DNA of 64,000 nucleotides from Leeuwenhoekiella parthenopeia (GTDB lineage Bacteria > Bacteroidota > Bacteroidia > Flavobacteriales > Flavobacteriaceae): contig NZ_JAJGMW010000022.1 in the NCBI RefSeq assembly GCF_020782115.1, positions 1-64,000 of the forward strand, read 5' to 3'. Shown here one piece after another: positions 8,104-16,865 of the stretch. Within the stretch, counting starts at the first letter, position 1, and every line of letters begins with the position of its first letter. The notes under the pieces were generated by a model that saw nothing but the letters and a program-made list of their open reading frames with translations, had not been told where the DNA came from and ran no database searches. Both the position numbers and the translations under genes were made by a program.

Positions 8104-9006
8104 ATGACACGAGTTAAAGCCTGGGTCTCTGCCGCCCGTTTGCGTACGCTGCCTTTGTCGATCTCCGGAATTATTGTGGGTAGCGCTTTGGCCTATAATG
8201 CAGGGGCGTTTCGTTGGGATATTTGTGTTTTGGCTTTAATGGCTACTCTGGGTTTTCAGATCCTGTCTAATTTTGCTAACGATTATGGCGATGGTGTGAA
8301 GGGGACTGATAATCACGAGCGTATAGGACCTGCACGGGCGATGCAAAGCGGACTCCTCACTGCTGCCCAACTCAAGAAAGGGATTATTTTTACGGCTTTG
8401 GTTACTTCGTTTTTGAGCCTGGCGCTTATCTATACCGCTTTTGGTTCCGACGAATTCTTAAAATCGCTGGTGTTTTTTATTCTGGGACTTTCGGCGATTA
8501 TCGCTGCGGTAAAATATACGGTTGGTCGCGGGGCATACGGTTATCGCGGTTTGGGTGATTTTTTTGTGTTTGTGTTTTTTGGGCTCGTGGCCGTAAAAGG
8601 CACCTATTATATGTTTACTCAGGAGTGGAATCTTGTGGTTCTTTTACCGGCAATTACCATTGGTCTGCTCAGTGTTGCGGTGCTCAACCTGAACAATATG
8701 AGAGACCGACAAAGCGATGCACGCGTCAATAAAAATACGCTGGCGGTCCTTATGGGCGAAAAAAAGGTCAAATTTTACCATTATGCGCTTATTGGCATTG
8801 CCTTTCTTTCGGCTTTTGTATTCTTTTACCTTACCAATACCTGGAAATGGTCTTCAGTTGCCCTGCTCGTGTTTGCTATTCTGGTTAAGCACGTAGTTTA
8901 TGTGATGCGCAATGTGAGTCCGGCGCTATTGGATCCCGAACTCAAGAAAGTCGCACTTTCTACCTTTTTCTTTTCGATTTTATTCGCTTTGGGGTTTTTG
9001 GTTTAG
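8104..9006 (+). CDS. menA: 1,4-dihydroxy-2-naphthoate polyprenyltransferase MenA
   Basis: This 300-residue integral membrane UbiA-family prenyltransferase attaches the polyprenyl chain to 1,4-dihydroxy-2-naphthoate and gives demethylmenaquinone. Both Asp-rich motifs are present: NDYGDGVKGTDN (about residues 60-71), which binds the Mg-diphosphate, and NNMRDRQSDARVNKNTLAV (about 198-216). About eight or nine hydrophobic helices are visible. It opens the menaquinone block with menC and menE downstream, interleaved with two genes not known to act in the pathway. A Bacteroidetes-type -7 box lies immediately upstream. Confidence 0.95.
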   Translation: MTRVKAWVSAARLRTLPLSISGIIVGSALAYNAGAFRWDICVLALMATLGFQILSNFANDYGDGVKGTDNHERIGPARAMQSGLLTAAQLKKGIIFTALVTSFLSLALIYTAFGSDEFLKSLVFFILGLSAIIAAVKYTVGRGAYGYRGLGDFFVFVFFGLVAVKGTYYMFTQEWNLVVLLPAITIGLLSVAVLNLNNMRDRQSDARVNKNTLAVLMGEKKVKFYHYALIGIAFLSAFVFFYLTNTWKWSSVALLVFAILVKHVVYVMRNVSPALLDPELKKVALSTFFFSILFALGFLV

Positions 9007-9177
9007 CATTTTAACGAAAACTTATCGTACAGGATTTTTTGATCTGCTTTCGCTTGGCGAAATTTAAAAGATTAAAAAAAAGAACTATGAAATGAGCTAT
9101 TTATAAATCCCGATGTTTTGAAGGGATCTTAATTGGCGAATTACATCTGACGATATAATAACAATAAACTAAAACAG

Positions 9178-9858
9178 ATGAAAATCACATTTTACGGGCA
9201 AAACTGCTTTGCCATTGAAACCGACGAAGTAAAAATTCTAACAGACCCCTTTATCACCGGAAACGATCTGGCCAAGGATAAAGTGGATATCAAGACTTTA
9301 AATCCCGATTATATTTTCTTAACCCACGCGCACCAGGATCATACCCTCGATGCCGAAGCCATTGCAAAACAAAGCGGTGCTACCATCGTAAGTAATTTTG
9401 AGATTGCCAATCATTACGAGGAAAAAGGCATTGAAGTACACCCAATGAATCACGGCGGTAGCTGGGCATTTCCATTTGGGAAAGTAAAATACGTAAACGC
9501 CATTCATACCAGTTCATTTCCTGACGGAAGTTATGGCGGCCAACCCGGCGGTTTTGTTTTTTCAATAGCCGGTAAAACCATTTATATGGCGGGAGATACA
9601 GCGCTTACCATGGATATGAAATTGATCCCGATGGAGTTTGATCTCGATCTTGCGATTCTGCCCATAGGCGATAATTTCACGATGGGAATTGCAGATGCGG
9701 TAAGAGCCAGCGACTTTATCGAGTGCGATAAAATCCTGGGATGCCATTACGATACCTTTGGCTATATTGAGATCGATCACGAGGAAGCTAAAAAAGCTTT
9801 TAAAGCAGTTGAGAAAGATTTGACGCTGTTAGAAATTGGCAATTCGATGACTCTTTAA
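9178..9858 (+). CDS. UPF0173 metal-dependent hydrolase (metallo-beta-lactamase fold)
   Basis: This 226-residue cytosolic protein has the metallo-beta-lactamase signature THAHQDH (about 49-55), then GGQPGGFVFS, AGDTAL and the late metal His in GCHYDTF. The size and motif set fit the UPF0173/YtkL family of small hydrolases with no established substrate. It lies between menA and menC, 11 bases before menC, an arrangement that I recall from other flavobacteria. This suggests co-regulation with menaquinone synthesis, but a direct role there is only inference. Confidence 0.9.
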   Translation: MKITFYGQNCFAIETDEVKILTDPFITGNDLAKDKVDIKTLNPDYIFLTHAHQDHTLDAEAIAKQSGATIVSNFEIANHYEEKGIEVHPMNHGGSWAFPFGKVKYVNAIHTSSFPDGSYGGQPGGFVFSIAGKTIYMAGDTALTMDMKLIPMEFDLDLAILPIGDNFTMGIADAVRASDFIECDKILGCHYDTFGYIEIDHEEAKKAFKAVEKDLTLLEIGNSMTL

Positions 9859-9869
9859 ACCACAAATCG

Positions 9870-10904
9870 GTGCAGGCGACATATAAAAAACATGTATTAG
9901 AATTTAAACGCCCCAGCGGTACTTCGCGGGGCGTTCTCAATACCAAGGAAACCTGGTTTATAAAAATCGAAGAAGCCGGGAGTGTAGGCTACGGCGAATG
10001 CGGAATCCTTCGCGGACTCAGCATAGACGACCGGCCCGATTATGAGGAAACGTTGAAATGGGCTTGTGAACACATTCATCTGGGTGAGCAAAAGCTGTAT
10101 GACAGCCTGGAAAGTTTTCCCAGTATTCAGTTTGGGATTGAAATGGCTTTTAGGTCTTTAAAGGCTGAAAATCCGTTTGAATTATTTCCTTCGGCATTTA
10201 CGCAGGGCGAAAAGGGGATCGCGATTAACGGACTGATCTGGATGGGTGAAGCTTCGTTCATGCAGGAGCAGATTGCCGAAAAGCTGGAAGCCGGTTTTGA
10301 TTGCATCAAAATGAAAATAGGTGCTATTGATTTTGATACCGAAATCAAACTTCTGGAAAGCATCCGCAAACGCTACTCCGCTGAAGAAATAACGCTTCGG
10401 GTAGATGCTAACGGGGCTTTCAAGCCTGAAGAAGCCCTTGAAAAACTAACACGTCTCGCTGAGCTTGACCTGCATTCTATTGAGCAACCCATAAAGCAGG
10501 GGCAGGAGCAGGCGATGGCTCAATTATGTGAGGAGACTCCGCTTCCTATCGCACTTGATGAAGAGTTAATCGGTGTTTTCGGCTATGCCCGGCAGAAGGA
10601 ATTGCTTCAGAACATAAAACCCCAGTACATCATCTTAAAACCCAGTCTGGTGGGCGGTTTTCGCGGCAGCGATACCTGGATTCAACTGGCCGAAGAACAG
10701 GGGATTGACTGGTGGATTACTTCAGCCCTGGAAAGCAACATAGGCCTTAATGCCATTGCTCAATATACCTATGAAAAAAAGACCACTATCCCGCAGGGTC
10801 TGGGTACTGGCGCATTATACACAAATAATGTATCTTCCCCACTTGATATCAGGCACGGGGAGTTGTGGTACGATGCCCAACAAAACTGGAGCTTTCAATT
10901 TTAA
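9870..10904 (+). CDS. menC: o-Succinylbenzoate synthase MenC
   Basis: This 344-residue enolase-superfamily enzyme dehydrates SHCHC to o-succinylbenzoate. Visible are the catalytic KMKIG lysines (about 149-151), the metal ligands in RVDANGAF, SIEQPI and LDEELIG, and the second catalytic Lys in ILKPSLVGGF. The start is GTG at 9870: the protein then begins MQATYKKHVLEFKRPSGTSR, which matches the usual start of flavobacterial MenC, and no ATG is available. The stop lies 3 bases before the next gene. It is confidently placed in the men block. Confidence 0.93.
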   Translation: MQATYKKHVLEFKRPSGTSRGVLNTKETWFIKIEEAGSVGYGECGILRGLSIDDRPDYEETLKWACEHIHLGEQKLYDSLESFPSIQFGIEMAFRSLKAENPFELFPSAFTQGEKGIAINGLIWMGEASFMQEQIAEKLEAGFDCIKMKIGAIDFDTEIKLLESIRKRYSAEEITLRVDANGAFKPEEALEKLTRLAELDLHSIEQPIKQGQEQAMAQLCEETPLPIALDEELIGVFGYARQKELLQNIKPQYIILKPSLVGGFRGSDTWIQLAEEQGIDWWITSALESNIGLNAIAQYTYEKKTTIPQGLGTGALYTNNVSSPLDIRHGELWYDAQQNWSFQF

Positions 10905-10907
10905 TTT

Positions 10908-11861
10908 ATGTTTATAGCACAGGCGTATAGAGCGCAAAACGGATTCTGGCGTTATTTAATAGGTTCGTTAATAATATTTATAGCATCAGGTATTGGGCAG
11001 ATCCCCTTATTAGTTGCAATTTTTATCAAGAAAGGGCCTGAATTAATGCAGGGGATGGATGAATCAGATATTTTTAGCACGCTCAGCAAAAACCTGACGT
11101 TCTTTTTAATTCTGATTTCTTTTGTTTTCGCCCTTGGGGGGATTTTATTTGTAGTAAAGTTCCTGCATCAGCAAAAGTTTAAAGATATGGTTACGACCCG
11201 GTCAAAGTTTGACTGGGGGCGCGCATGGTTTGCTTTTGGTTTGGTCACTATATTCACAGTAGTGACTACCCTGCTTACTTATTATTTTGCTCCGGAAGAT
11301 ATTGCGCTGACTTTTGATCCTGTTCCTTTCGCTATTCTTGTTGTAATTGCAGTCCTTTTTGTTCCCATACAAACCAGTGTTGAAGAATTTGTTTTTAGAG
11401 GTTATTTGATGCAGGGTTTTGGAATTTTGGCTAAAAACCGCTGGTTTCCATTGGTAATGACTTCAGTGATTTTTGGCGGTATGCATTACTTCAACCCGGA
11501 GATAGACGCGATGGGCGATATTGTTATGGTTATTTATATAGGCACCGGCTTTTTACTGGGTATTATGACCCTTATGGATGAAGGGACTGAGCTGGCCTTA
11601 GGCTTTCATTCCGGTAATAATTTGATTGCTGCTTTGCTTATTACTGCCGACTGGACCGCGTTTCAAACCGATTCAATTTTTAAGGATATCTCAGATCCGC
11701 GTGCAGATTTTACAGATATACTTCCGGTTTTTATAATTTATCCTATCTTTTTAGGGATTTTAGCTTATAAGTATAAATGGACGGGCTGGAAGGAAAAATT
11801 ATTTGGACCTTTAGAACCGCCACAGGAGCCTTCGCTTGAAGACCACCTGGTGGCAGATTAA
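10908..11861 (+). CDS. CPBP-family intramembrane glutamic endopeptidase
   Basis: This 317-residue membrane protein has about eight hydrophobic segments. The abortive-infection/CAAX-like signature is complete: EEFVFRG (about 165-171), GGMHYFNPE (His) and LGFHSGNNL (His and Asn). These are the residues proposed for the glutamate/His active site of Rce1-type proteases. The target is unknown. The gene sits 3 bases after menC and 15 bases before menE, clearly inside the operon. The insertion of a CPBP protease in the men operon is, from memory, frequent in flavobacteria. Confidence 0.9.
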   Translation: MFIAQAYRAQNGFWRYLIGSLIIFIASGIGQIPLLVAIFIKKGPELMQGMDESDIFSTLSKNLTFFLILISFVFALGGILFVVKFLHQQKFKDMVTTRSKFDWGRAWFAFGLVTIFTVVTTLLTYYFAPEDIALTFDPVPFAILVVIAVLFVPIQTSVEEFVFRGYLMQGFGILAKNRWFPLVMTSVIFGGMHYFNPEIDAMGDIVMVIYIGTGFLLGIMTLMDEGTELALGFHSGNNLIAALLITADWTAFQTDSIFKDISDPRADFTDILPVFIIYPIFLGILAYKYKWTGWKEKLFGPLEPPQEPSLEDHLVAD

Positions 11862-11876
11862 CCTAAATTTTATGTG

Positions 11877-12953
11877 ATGTCAAAGTATCCTGTACACCCA
11901 GACTTTCAACTCAATGGCATTTCACTCAAAGCTCCCGCATTGCGAGAACTGGCTATTGAATTTCAGGAAACAGGAGAACTTTACGAGCAGCAATTAGGCA
12001 CCTTTATTCTAGACTGGCTAAACGACAAAGACTACGTTTACGTCAATACATCGGGTTCTACCGGTGATCCCAAAAGCATCAAATTGCTTAAAAAGCATAT
12101 GATAAACAGCGCGAAAGCAACCGCCAGGCGCTTCAAACTGGGTCCCGGAACGACCGCATTGCATTGCCTGCCCACCCGTTTTATTGCCGGAAAAATGATG
12201 TTTGTACGCGCAGCTATTTTGGGCTGGAAGCTTGATGTTGTGCCACCCAAATCCAATCCGCTTGATCAGGTTTTTAAACGCTATGACTTTTCGGCGATGA
12301 CTCCTTTTCAACTCGATAACAGTATTGCCCGTTTGCATCTACTGGGTAAACTCATTATAGGCGGCGGAGCCTTTTCACAAAGCTTAAAAGATTTGGTGCA
12401 GGATAGTCCTACCAAGATTTATGAAACTTACGGTATGACCGAGACCATCACACATATTGCAGTGCGCCGGGTCAATTCAAAAAAGAGTCAGGAGTCTGAG
12501 CAGCCGTTTAAAACCCTGAGTAAGGTTACGGTGAGTCAGGATGAGCGGGGTTGTCTGGTTGTGAAAGCACCAAAAGTGACTTCAGACCCTATCGTAACTA
12601 ACGATCTTGTAAAACTCATTAGCTACAAAAAATTTCACTGGTTAGGCCGCCTGGATAATGTCGTAAACAGTGGAGGAATCAAATTATTTCCCGAAAGTAT
12701 CGAGAAGAAACTGGCCCATCAGATCGATGTTCCGTTTATTGTAGGTGGGGAGCCCGATGAGAAATTGGGCGAGCGTCTGGTACTGGTTATGGAGTGCGAC
12801 AGTTTTGATGCGTCGCGTCTCAATTTTGAAGTTTTAGATAAGTATGAGGTGCCCAAAGAAATCTACTGCATACCCACATTTGCCCGCACGCCTAACGGAA
12901 AAATAAAGCGCAGCGACATCCTTACCGCCCTTGATGCAGGTTCGAGGATATAG
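11877..12953 (+). CDS. menE: o-Succinylbenzoate-CoA ligase MenE
   Basis: This is an AMP-forming acyl-CoA ligase of about 358 residues. It has the P-loop TSGSTGDPKS (about 59-68), the adenylate motif YETYGMTETI, and the C-terminal catalytic Lys in TPNGKIKRSD. It activates o-succinylbenzoate for ring closure. It is shorter than the 450-500 residues of classical MenE and lacks much of the N-terminal part, as is usual in flavobacterial MenE. I start at ATG 11877; the GTG three bases earlier is possible but unnecessary. It is the last gene of the men block. Confidence 0.92.
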   Translation: MSKYPVHPDFQLNGISLKAPALRELAIEFQETGELYEQQLGTFILDWLNDKDYVYVNTSGSTGDPKSIKLLKKHMINSAKATARRFKLGPGTTALHCLPTRFIAGKMMFVRAAILGWKLDVVPPKSNPLDQVFKRYDFSAMTPFQLDNSIARLHLLGKLIIGGGAFSQSLKDLVQDSPTKIYETYGMTETITHIAVRRVNSKKSQESEQPFKTLSKVTVSQDERGCLVVKAPKVTSDPIVTNDLVKLISYKKFHWLGRLDNVVNSGGIKLFPESIEKKLAHQIDVPFIVGGEPDEKLGERLVLVMECDSFDASRLNFEVLDKYEVPKEIYCIPTFARTPNGKIKRSDILTALDAGSRI

Positions 12954-13013
12954 TGATTTCTCCTTTGTATTTTTATTCTAGACTTTTCGCTTTCAAATTG
13001 TTGGCAGGATACT

Positions 13014-13027
13014 TGATACCCGTATCA
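13014..13027. promoter_or_regulatory. Short palindrome upstream of the vWA gene
   Basis: TGATAC-CC-GTATCA is a perfect dyad, 22 bases before the ATG of the von Willebrand factor A gene. The position fits an operator or a 5'-leader hairpin. No regulator can be assigned. Confidence 0.3.
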
Positions 13028-13049
13028 GGTAATCTTTAAAACAAGTCCG

Positions 13050-14897
13050 ATGAAAAAAACTACACTTTTGCTGTGGGTTCTCTTTTGCACAGCACTTGCA
13101 TTGCCAACAAACGCACAGGAACTTTTTACACTTAAAGGCAGGGTCACCGATGGAACCAGGGGACTGCCTGGCACCAATGTTGTAAGTGCCAAAACCAAGA
13201 AAAAAACAGTAACAGATTACGATGGCAATTTTGAATTACAAACCTATGTGGGAGATGTGCTTGAGTTTAGTTTTGTGGGGTATAAGACCGAAAAAATAAA
13301 AATCAAGAATACGAAACCCTTAAAAGTAGTTTTAAACCCCTCGCAGGTTGTTTTAGAAGAGGTCGTATATGAAAATGTTACTACGGTGGCTGAAATGGCT
13401 TTAAATACGCCACCGCCACCGACTACACAGGAGGTAATGATTCGCGGGATAGCTTCCGGTTTATCTATAACCAACTCACCTTATCATCAGCAAAATTCAG
13501 AAAGCTATGCGAAGCTTGAAGAAAATGAATTTCATCATGTAAAAGCCCAGCCGCTTTCTACGTTTTCTATTGATGTAGACCGTGCGGCATACAGCAACAT
13601 TCGCCGTATGATCAACAACGGTCAGGATATCCCGGCAGATGCGGTGCGTATTGAGGAGATGATCAATTATTTTAACTACAATTATCCAAAACCTGATGGA
13701 GATGAACCTTTTTGTATAGATACCGAAGTGGTTCAAAATCCGTGGAATAAGGACACCCGCCTTGTGAAAATAGGTATTCAGGGGAAAGAGATTCCGCTGG
13801 AGAACTTACCGGCTTCCAACCTGGTTTTTCTGCTTGATGTTTCGGGTTCTATGAATGCTACCAATAAGCTTCCGCTTCTGAAATCGGCTTTCAGGATTTT
13901 GGTTAATCAATTGCGCGAAGAAGATAAAGTCTCCATAGTGGTTTATGCTGGCGCGGCAGGAACCGTTTTAGAACCTACAAACGGATCTAATAAAAGCGAA
14001 ATCCTCAACGCGCTTGATAAGCTGGAAGCAGGAGGCAGTACTGCCGGTGGCGCAGGACTTGAGCTGGCTTACAAACTGGCGGAAGAGCAATTCATAGACG
14101 GCGGCAATAATCGTATCATTCTCGCTACAGACGGGGATTTTAACGTGGGGCTTAGCAGCGACAGTGCGATGGAAGACCTGATTACCGAAAAAAGAAAATC
14201 GGGTATCTTTTTTACTGCTTTGGGCTTCGGAATGGGCAATTATAAAGATTCAAAGCTCGAAACCCTGGCCGATAAAGGCAACGGGAACTATGCCTATATC
14301 GACACCATGCAGGAAGCCCGAAAAGTTTTAGGTACAGAGTTTGGCGGAACTTTATACACCATCGCAAAGGATGTCAAAATTCAGGTGGAATTCAATCCTG
14401 CTTTGGTACAGGGCTATCGCCTCATAGGTTATGAAAACCGAATGCTGAATGCCGAAGATTTTCAGGATGATACTAAGGATGCCGGCGAGATTGGTAGCGG
14501 GCATACCGTGACTGCGCTATACGAAGTGGTTCCGGTAGGAGTAAAAACCCCGTTTTTAAAGCCGGTTGATGATTTAAAATACAGTACCAATATACCTTCT
14601 GGTGAAGCTGATGCTAACGAACTCATGCTGGTAAAAGTGCGCTATAAAAAACCGGATGGAGATCGCAGTATGCTGGTTGAGCAACCGGTAGCCAATACGT
14701 TTAAAGCTATCGAAAAGGCTTCGGCAGATTTCAATTTTATGGCGGGCGTGGCACTCTTCGGGATGCAGTTGCGCGATTCTCCCTTTAAAAATGACGCAGA
14801 CCGGGCGGTAACACTCAGTCTGGCTGAAAAGGGAAGATCTAATGATGCAGAGGGTTTTCGTGCCGAATTTATACGATTGGTAAAAGCCGCTAATTAA
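13050..14897 (+). CDS. Von Willebrand factor type A protein with CarboxypepD_reg domain (YfbK-like)
   Basis: This 615-residue exported protein has a signal peptide ending NAQ (residue 23). A carboxypeptidase regulatory-like beta-sandwich (about 26-97, FSFVGYKT) follows, as in the N-termini of TonB-linked receptors. A linker with PPPPTT leads to the YfbK N-terminal region (STFSIDVDRAAYSNIRRM). The vWA domain carries the MIDAS motif DVSGSM (263-268) plus later TDGDFN, and the C-terminus resembles DUF3520. It probably mediates adhesion or protein complexes at the cell surface. The gene is monocistronic, with a terminator downstream at 14927-14960. Confidence 0.9.
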   Translation: MKKTTLLLWVLFCTALALPTNAQELFTLKGRVTDGTRGLPGTNVVSAKTKKKTVTDYDGNFELQTYVGDVLEFSFVGYKTEKIKIKNTKPLKVVLNPSQVVLEEVVYENVTTVAEMALNTPPPPTTQEVMIRGIASGLSITNSPYHQQNSESYAKLEENEFHHVKAQPLSTFSIDVDRAAYSNIRRMINNGQDIPADAVRIEEMINYFNYNYPKPDGDEPFCIDTEVVQNPWNKDTRLVKIGIQGKEIPLENLPASNLVFLLDVSGSMNATNKLPLLKSAFRILVNQLREEDKVSIVVYAGAAGTVLEPTNGSNKSEILNALDKLEAGGSTAGGAGLELAYKLAEEQFIDGGNNRIILATDGDFNVGLSSDSAMEDLITEKRKSGIFFTALGFGMGNYKDSKLETLADKGNGNYAYIDTMQEARKVLGTEFGGTLYTIAKDVKIQVEFNPALVQGYRLIGYENRMLNAEDFQDDTKDAGEIGSGHTVTALYEVVPVGVKTPFLKPVDDLKYSTNIPSGEADANELMLVKVRYKKPDGDRSMLVEQPVANTFKAIEKASADFNFMAGVALFGMQLRDSPFKNDADRAVTLSLAEKGRSNDAEGFRAEFIRLVKAAN

Positions 14898-14926
14898 TAG
14901 TAATTTTAGCCGATAATCGAGACCGG

Positions 14927-14960
14927 AACGTTTTGAGAATTTCCTCAAAATGTTATTTTT
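14927..14960 (+). terminator. Intrinsic terminator after the vWA gene
   Basis: The 11-bp stem AACGTTTTGAG (14927-14937) pairs with CTCAAAATGTT (14944-14954), including one G-U. The loop is six bases, and ATTTTT follows. Confidence 0.7.
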
Positions 14961-15022
14961 ACCCGAATATCGCCGGGATTTTAATGCGGTAGTTTAGATA
15001 TGTTAACCGAAAATTTTGAAGT

Positions 15023-15472
15023 ATGAGAATAGCAGTGATTGTTATAACCTTTATTGTACTGGGTATCTACGATGCGTCGGCACAATACGGTTATGGCGGT
15101 GGTTACAATCGTAACCGAATGGGAAGCAGTATGATGGGGCAGGCAGGACCTTCGGGGCCTAAAGAAGAACCGCCTACAGCTGCTGAGATTGCCGATGAGC
15201 GTATTCCTGAATATGTGGCCGAGTTTAAACTCGATCCATTTGAGACCGAAGTACTGCGCACCTATCTTGAAGAGCATTTTAATAAAATAATGGCGCTTCA
15301 AAAAGAAAAAGGCAAGGATGCTGAAACTATGCGTAAAGATTTTGAGCGTATGCAGAATGATTTTAAATCTAATTTGAGATCCATACTTACCGAAGAAGAA
15401 GTCGAAAAACTCATTACGATGGATTTTTCACAGTCGGCAGTACGCAAACGGAAAAAGGAACGTGACAATTAA
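15023..15472 (+). CDS. Small exported protein of unknown function
   Basis: This 149-residue protein has a signal peptide ending DASAQ (about residue 20). A Gly/Tyr/Arg/Met-rich segment (YGYGGGYNRNRMGSSMMGQ) follows, then a helical charged domain (about 45-149) with LDPFETEVLRTYLEEHF and LTEEEVEKLITM. That pattern resembles the Spy/CpxP-like or conserved flavobacterial periplasmic helical proteins, but I cannot assign a family. It is tightly followed by a strong terminator at 15474-15501, so it is a single-gene unit. Confidence 0.7.
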   Translation: MRIAVIVITFIVLGIYDASAQYGYGGGYNRNRMGSSMMGQAGPSGPKEEPPTAAEIADERIPEYVAEFKLDPFETEVLRTYLEEHFNKIMALQKEKGKDAETMRKDFERMQNDFKSNLRSILTEEEVEKLITMDFSQSAVRKRKKERDN

Positions 15473-15473
15473 C

Positions 15474-15501
15474 AAAAAAGGTGCTTCAGGCACCTTTTTT
15501 T
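15474..15501 (+). terminator. Intrinsic terminator
   Basis: AAAAAAGGTGC, a five-base loop and GCACCTTTTTTT follow directly after the stop at 15472. Confidence 0.9.
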
Positions 15502-15545
15502 AGTTGTGGGTATCTTTTAAATTTAAAAATCCTAAAAGTTAGTTT

Positions 15546-16865
15546 ATGCGTCCGTTTTTAATTTTCCTAACCTTACTGCTTTGTTTTTCAACTTCTGTAC
15601 ACGCACAGGCATTGCCCGAACGCCAACGCGCTCAGAAAGTAGATGCGATTTTAAAGCAGCGCTTTGAAAGCCTTATGCCAATGATTATGCAGCGTGCCGG
15701 GATTGATATGTGGGTGTTGATCACACGCGAATATAACGAAGACCCGGTAGTGCGTACCATGCTTCCGGCGACCTGGCTTAATGCGAGACGCAGAACGATT
15801 TTAGTTTTTAACCGAAATCCCGAAACAAACGAGGTAGAACGTATGGCCGTCGCCCGTTATAATATTGGCGAAAACATTCAGTCCGTTTGGGATAAGGAAA
15901 AACAACCGGACCAATGGCAGGCGCTGGCCGAACTCATTGAAGCCCGAGATCCTCAAAGTATCGGGATTAATTTCTCTGAAGATTACGGAATAGCTGATGG
16001 AATCACAAAAACGGATTATGAAGGTTTGATGAATTCCCTTCCTTCGAAATATAAGGAGCGTATCGTTTCTGCAGAGCCACTGGCTGTAGGTTGGATCGAA
16101 ACCCGAACGGAGCTTGAAATGGAAATCTTTGAAGAGCTGGTGGCCACCACACACGAGGTAATTGCAGAAGCCTTCAGCAATAGCGTAATTACTCCCGGCG
16201 AAACCACCACCGAAGATGTGGTCTGGTTTTTAAGACAACGCGTGACCGATCTGGGTTACGACACCTGGTTTAATCCCACGGTAGATATTCAGCGTACCGA
16301 TGAGGAGCTGGAGAGTCATATCACGGCCTTTAGCAATACGCCAGATGGTAAAGTTATTCAGCCCGGCGATCTGCTGCACTGTGATTTTGGTATTTCCTAC
16401 TTAAGACTGAATACAGATTGCCAGCAGCATGCCTATGTTTTAAAGGAAGGGGAGACCAAAGCTCCACAATTTTTGGTTGACGCCTTTGCGAAAGGAAACC
16501 GGGTGCAGGATATTTTCACCGCTAATTTTGAAACCGGAAAATCGGGAAATGAAATTTTGCTGGAGTCTCTAACCGAAGCTAAAGCCGAAGGTTTAAGGCC
16601 ATCTATTTACACCCATCCGCTTGGACTTTACGGGCATTCAGCCGGGCCTACCATCGGGATGTGGGATGCTCAGGAAGGTGTTCCCGGAAGCGGCGATTAT
16701 TTGCTTTACGAAAACACCGCCTACGCCATCGAGCTAAATACTACGGTCGCGATCCCGGAGTGGAATAAAGACATCCGCATTATGCTCGAGGAAGCCGGTT
16801 TTTGGGGACCCGAAGGCTTCCGCTATGTAAACGAAAGACAGGAAGATCTGATCCTTATCGACTAA
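15546..16865 (+). CDS. M24-family metallopeptidase (Xaa-Pro aminopeptidase-like), exported
   Basis: This 439-residue protein has a signal peptide (cleavage near VHAQA, about residue 21). The N-terminal creatinase-like domain spans about 30-190. The C-terminal pita-bread domain carries probable metal ligands: two Asp in HCDFGISYLRLNTDC, His in GLYGHSAGP, Glu in AIELNTTV and a late Glu in IMLEEAG. It probably trims proline-containing peptides in the periplasm. The 3' end overlaps the convergent MFS gene by four bases (16862-16865). Whether it is a true aminopeptidase or another pita-bread hydrolase is open. Confidence 0.87.
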   Translation: MRPFLIFLTLLLCFSTSVHAQALPERQRAQKVDAILKQRFESLMPMIMQRAGIDMWVLITREYNEDPVVRTMLPATWLNARRRTILVFNRNPETNEVERMAVARYNIGENIQSVWDKEKQPDQWQALAELIEARDPQSIGINFSEDYGIADGITKTDYEGLMNSLPSKYKERIVSAEPLAVGWIETRTELEMEIFEELVATTHEVIAEAFSNSVITPGETTTEDVVWFLRQRVTDLGYDTWFNPTVDIQRTDEELESHITAFSNTPDGKVIQPGDLLHCDFGISYLRLNTDCQQHAYVLKEGETKAPQFLVDAFAKGNRVQDIFTANFETGKSGNEILLESLTEAKAEGLRPSIYTHPLGLYGHSAGPTIGMWDAQEGVPGSGDYLLYENTAYAIELNTTVAIPEWNKDIRIMLEEAGFWGPEGFRYVNERQEDLILID

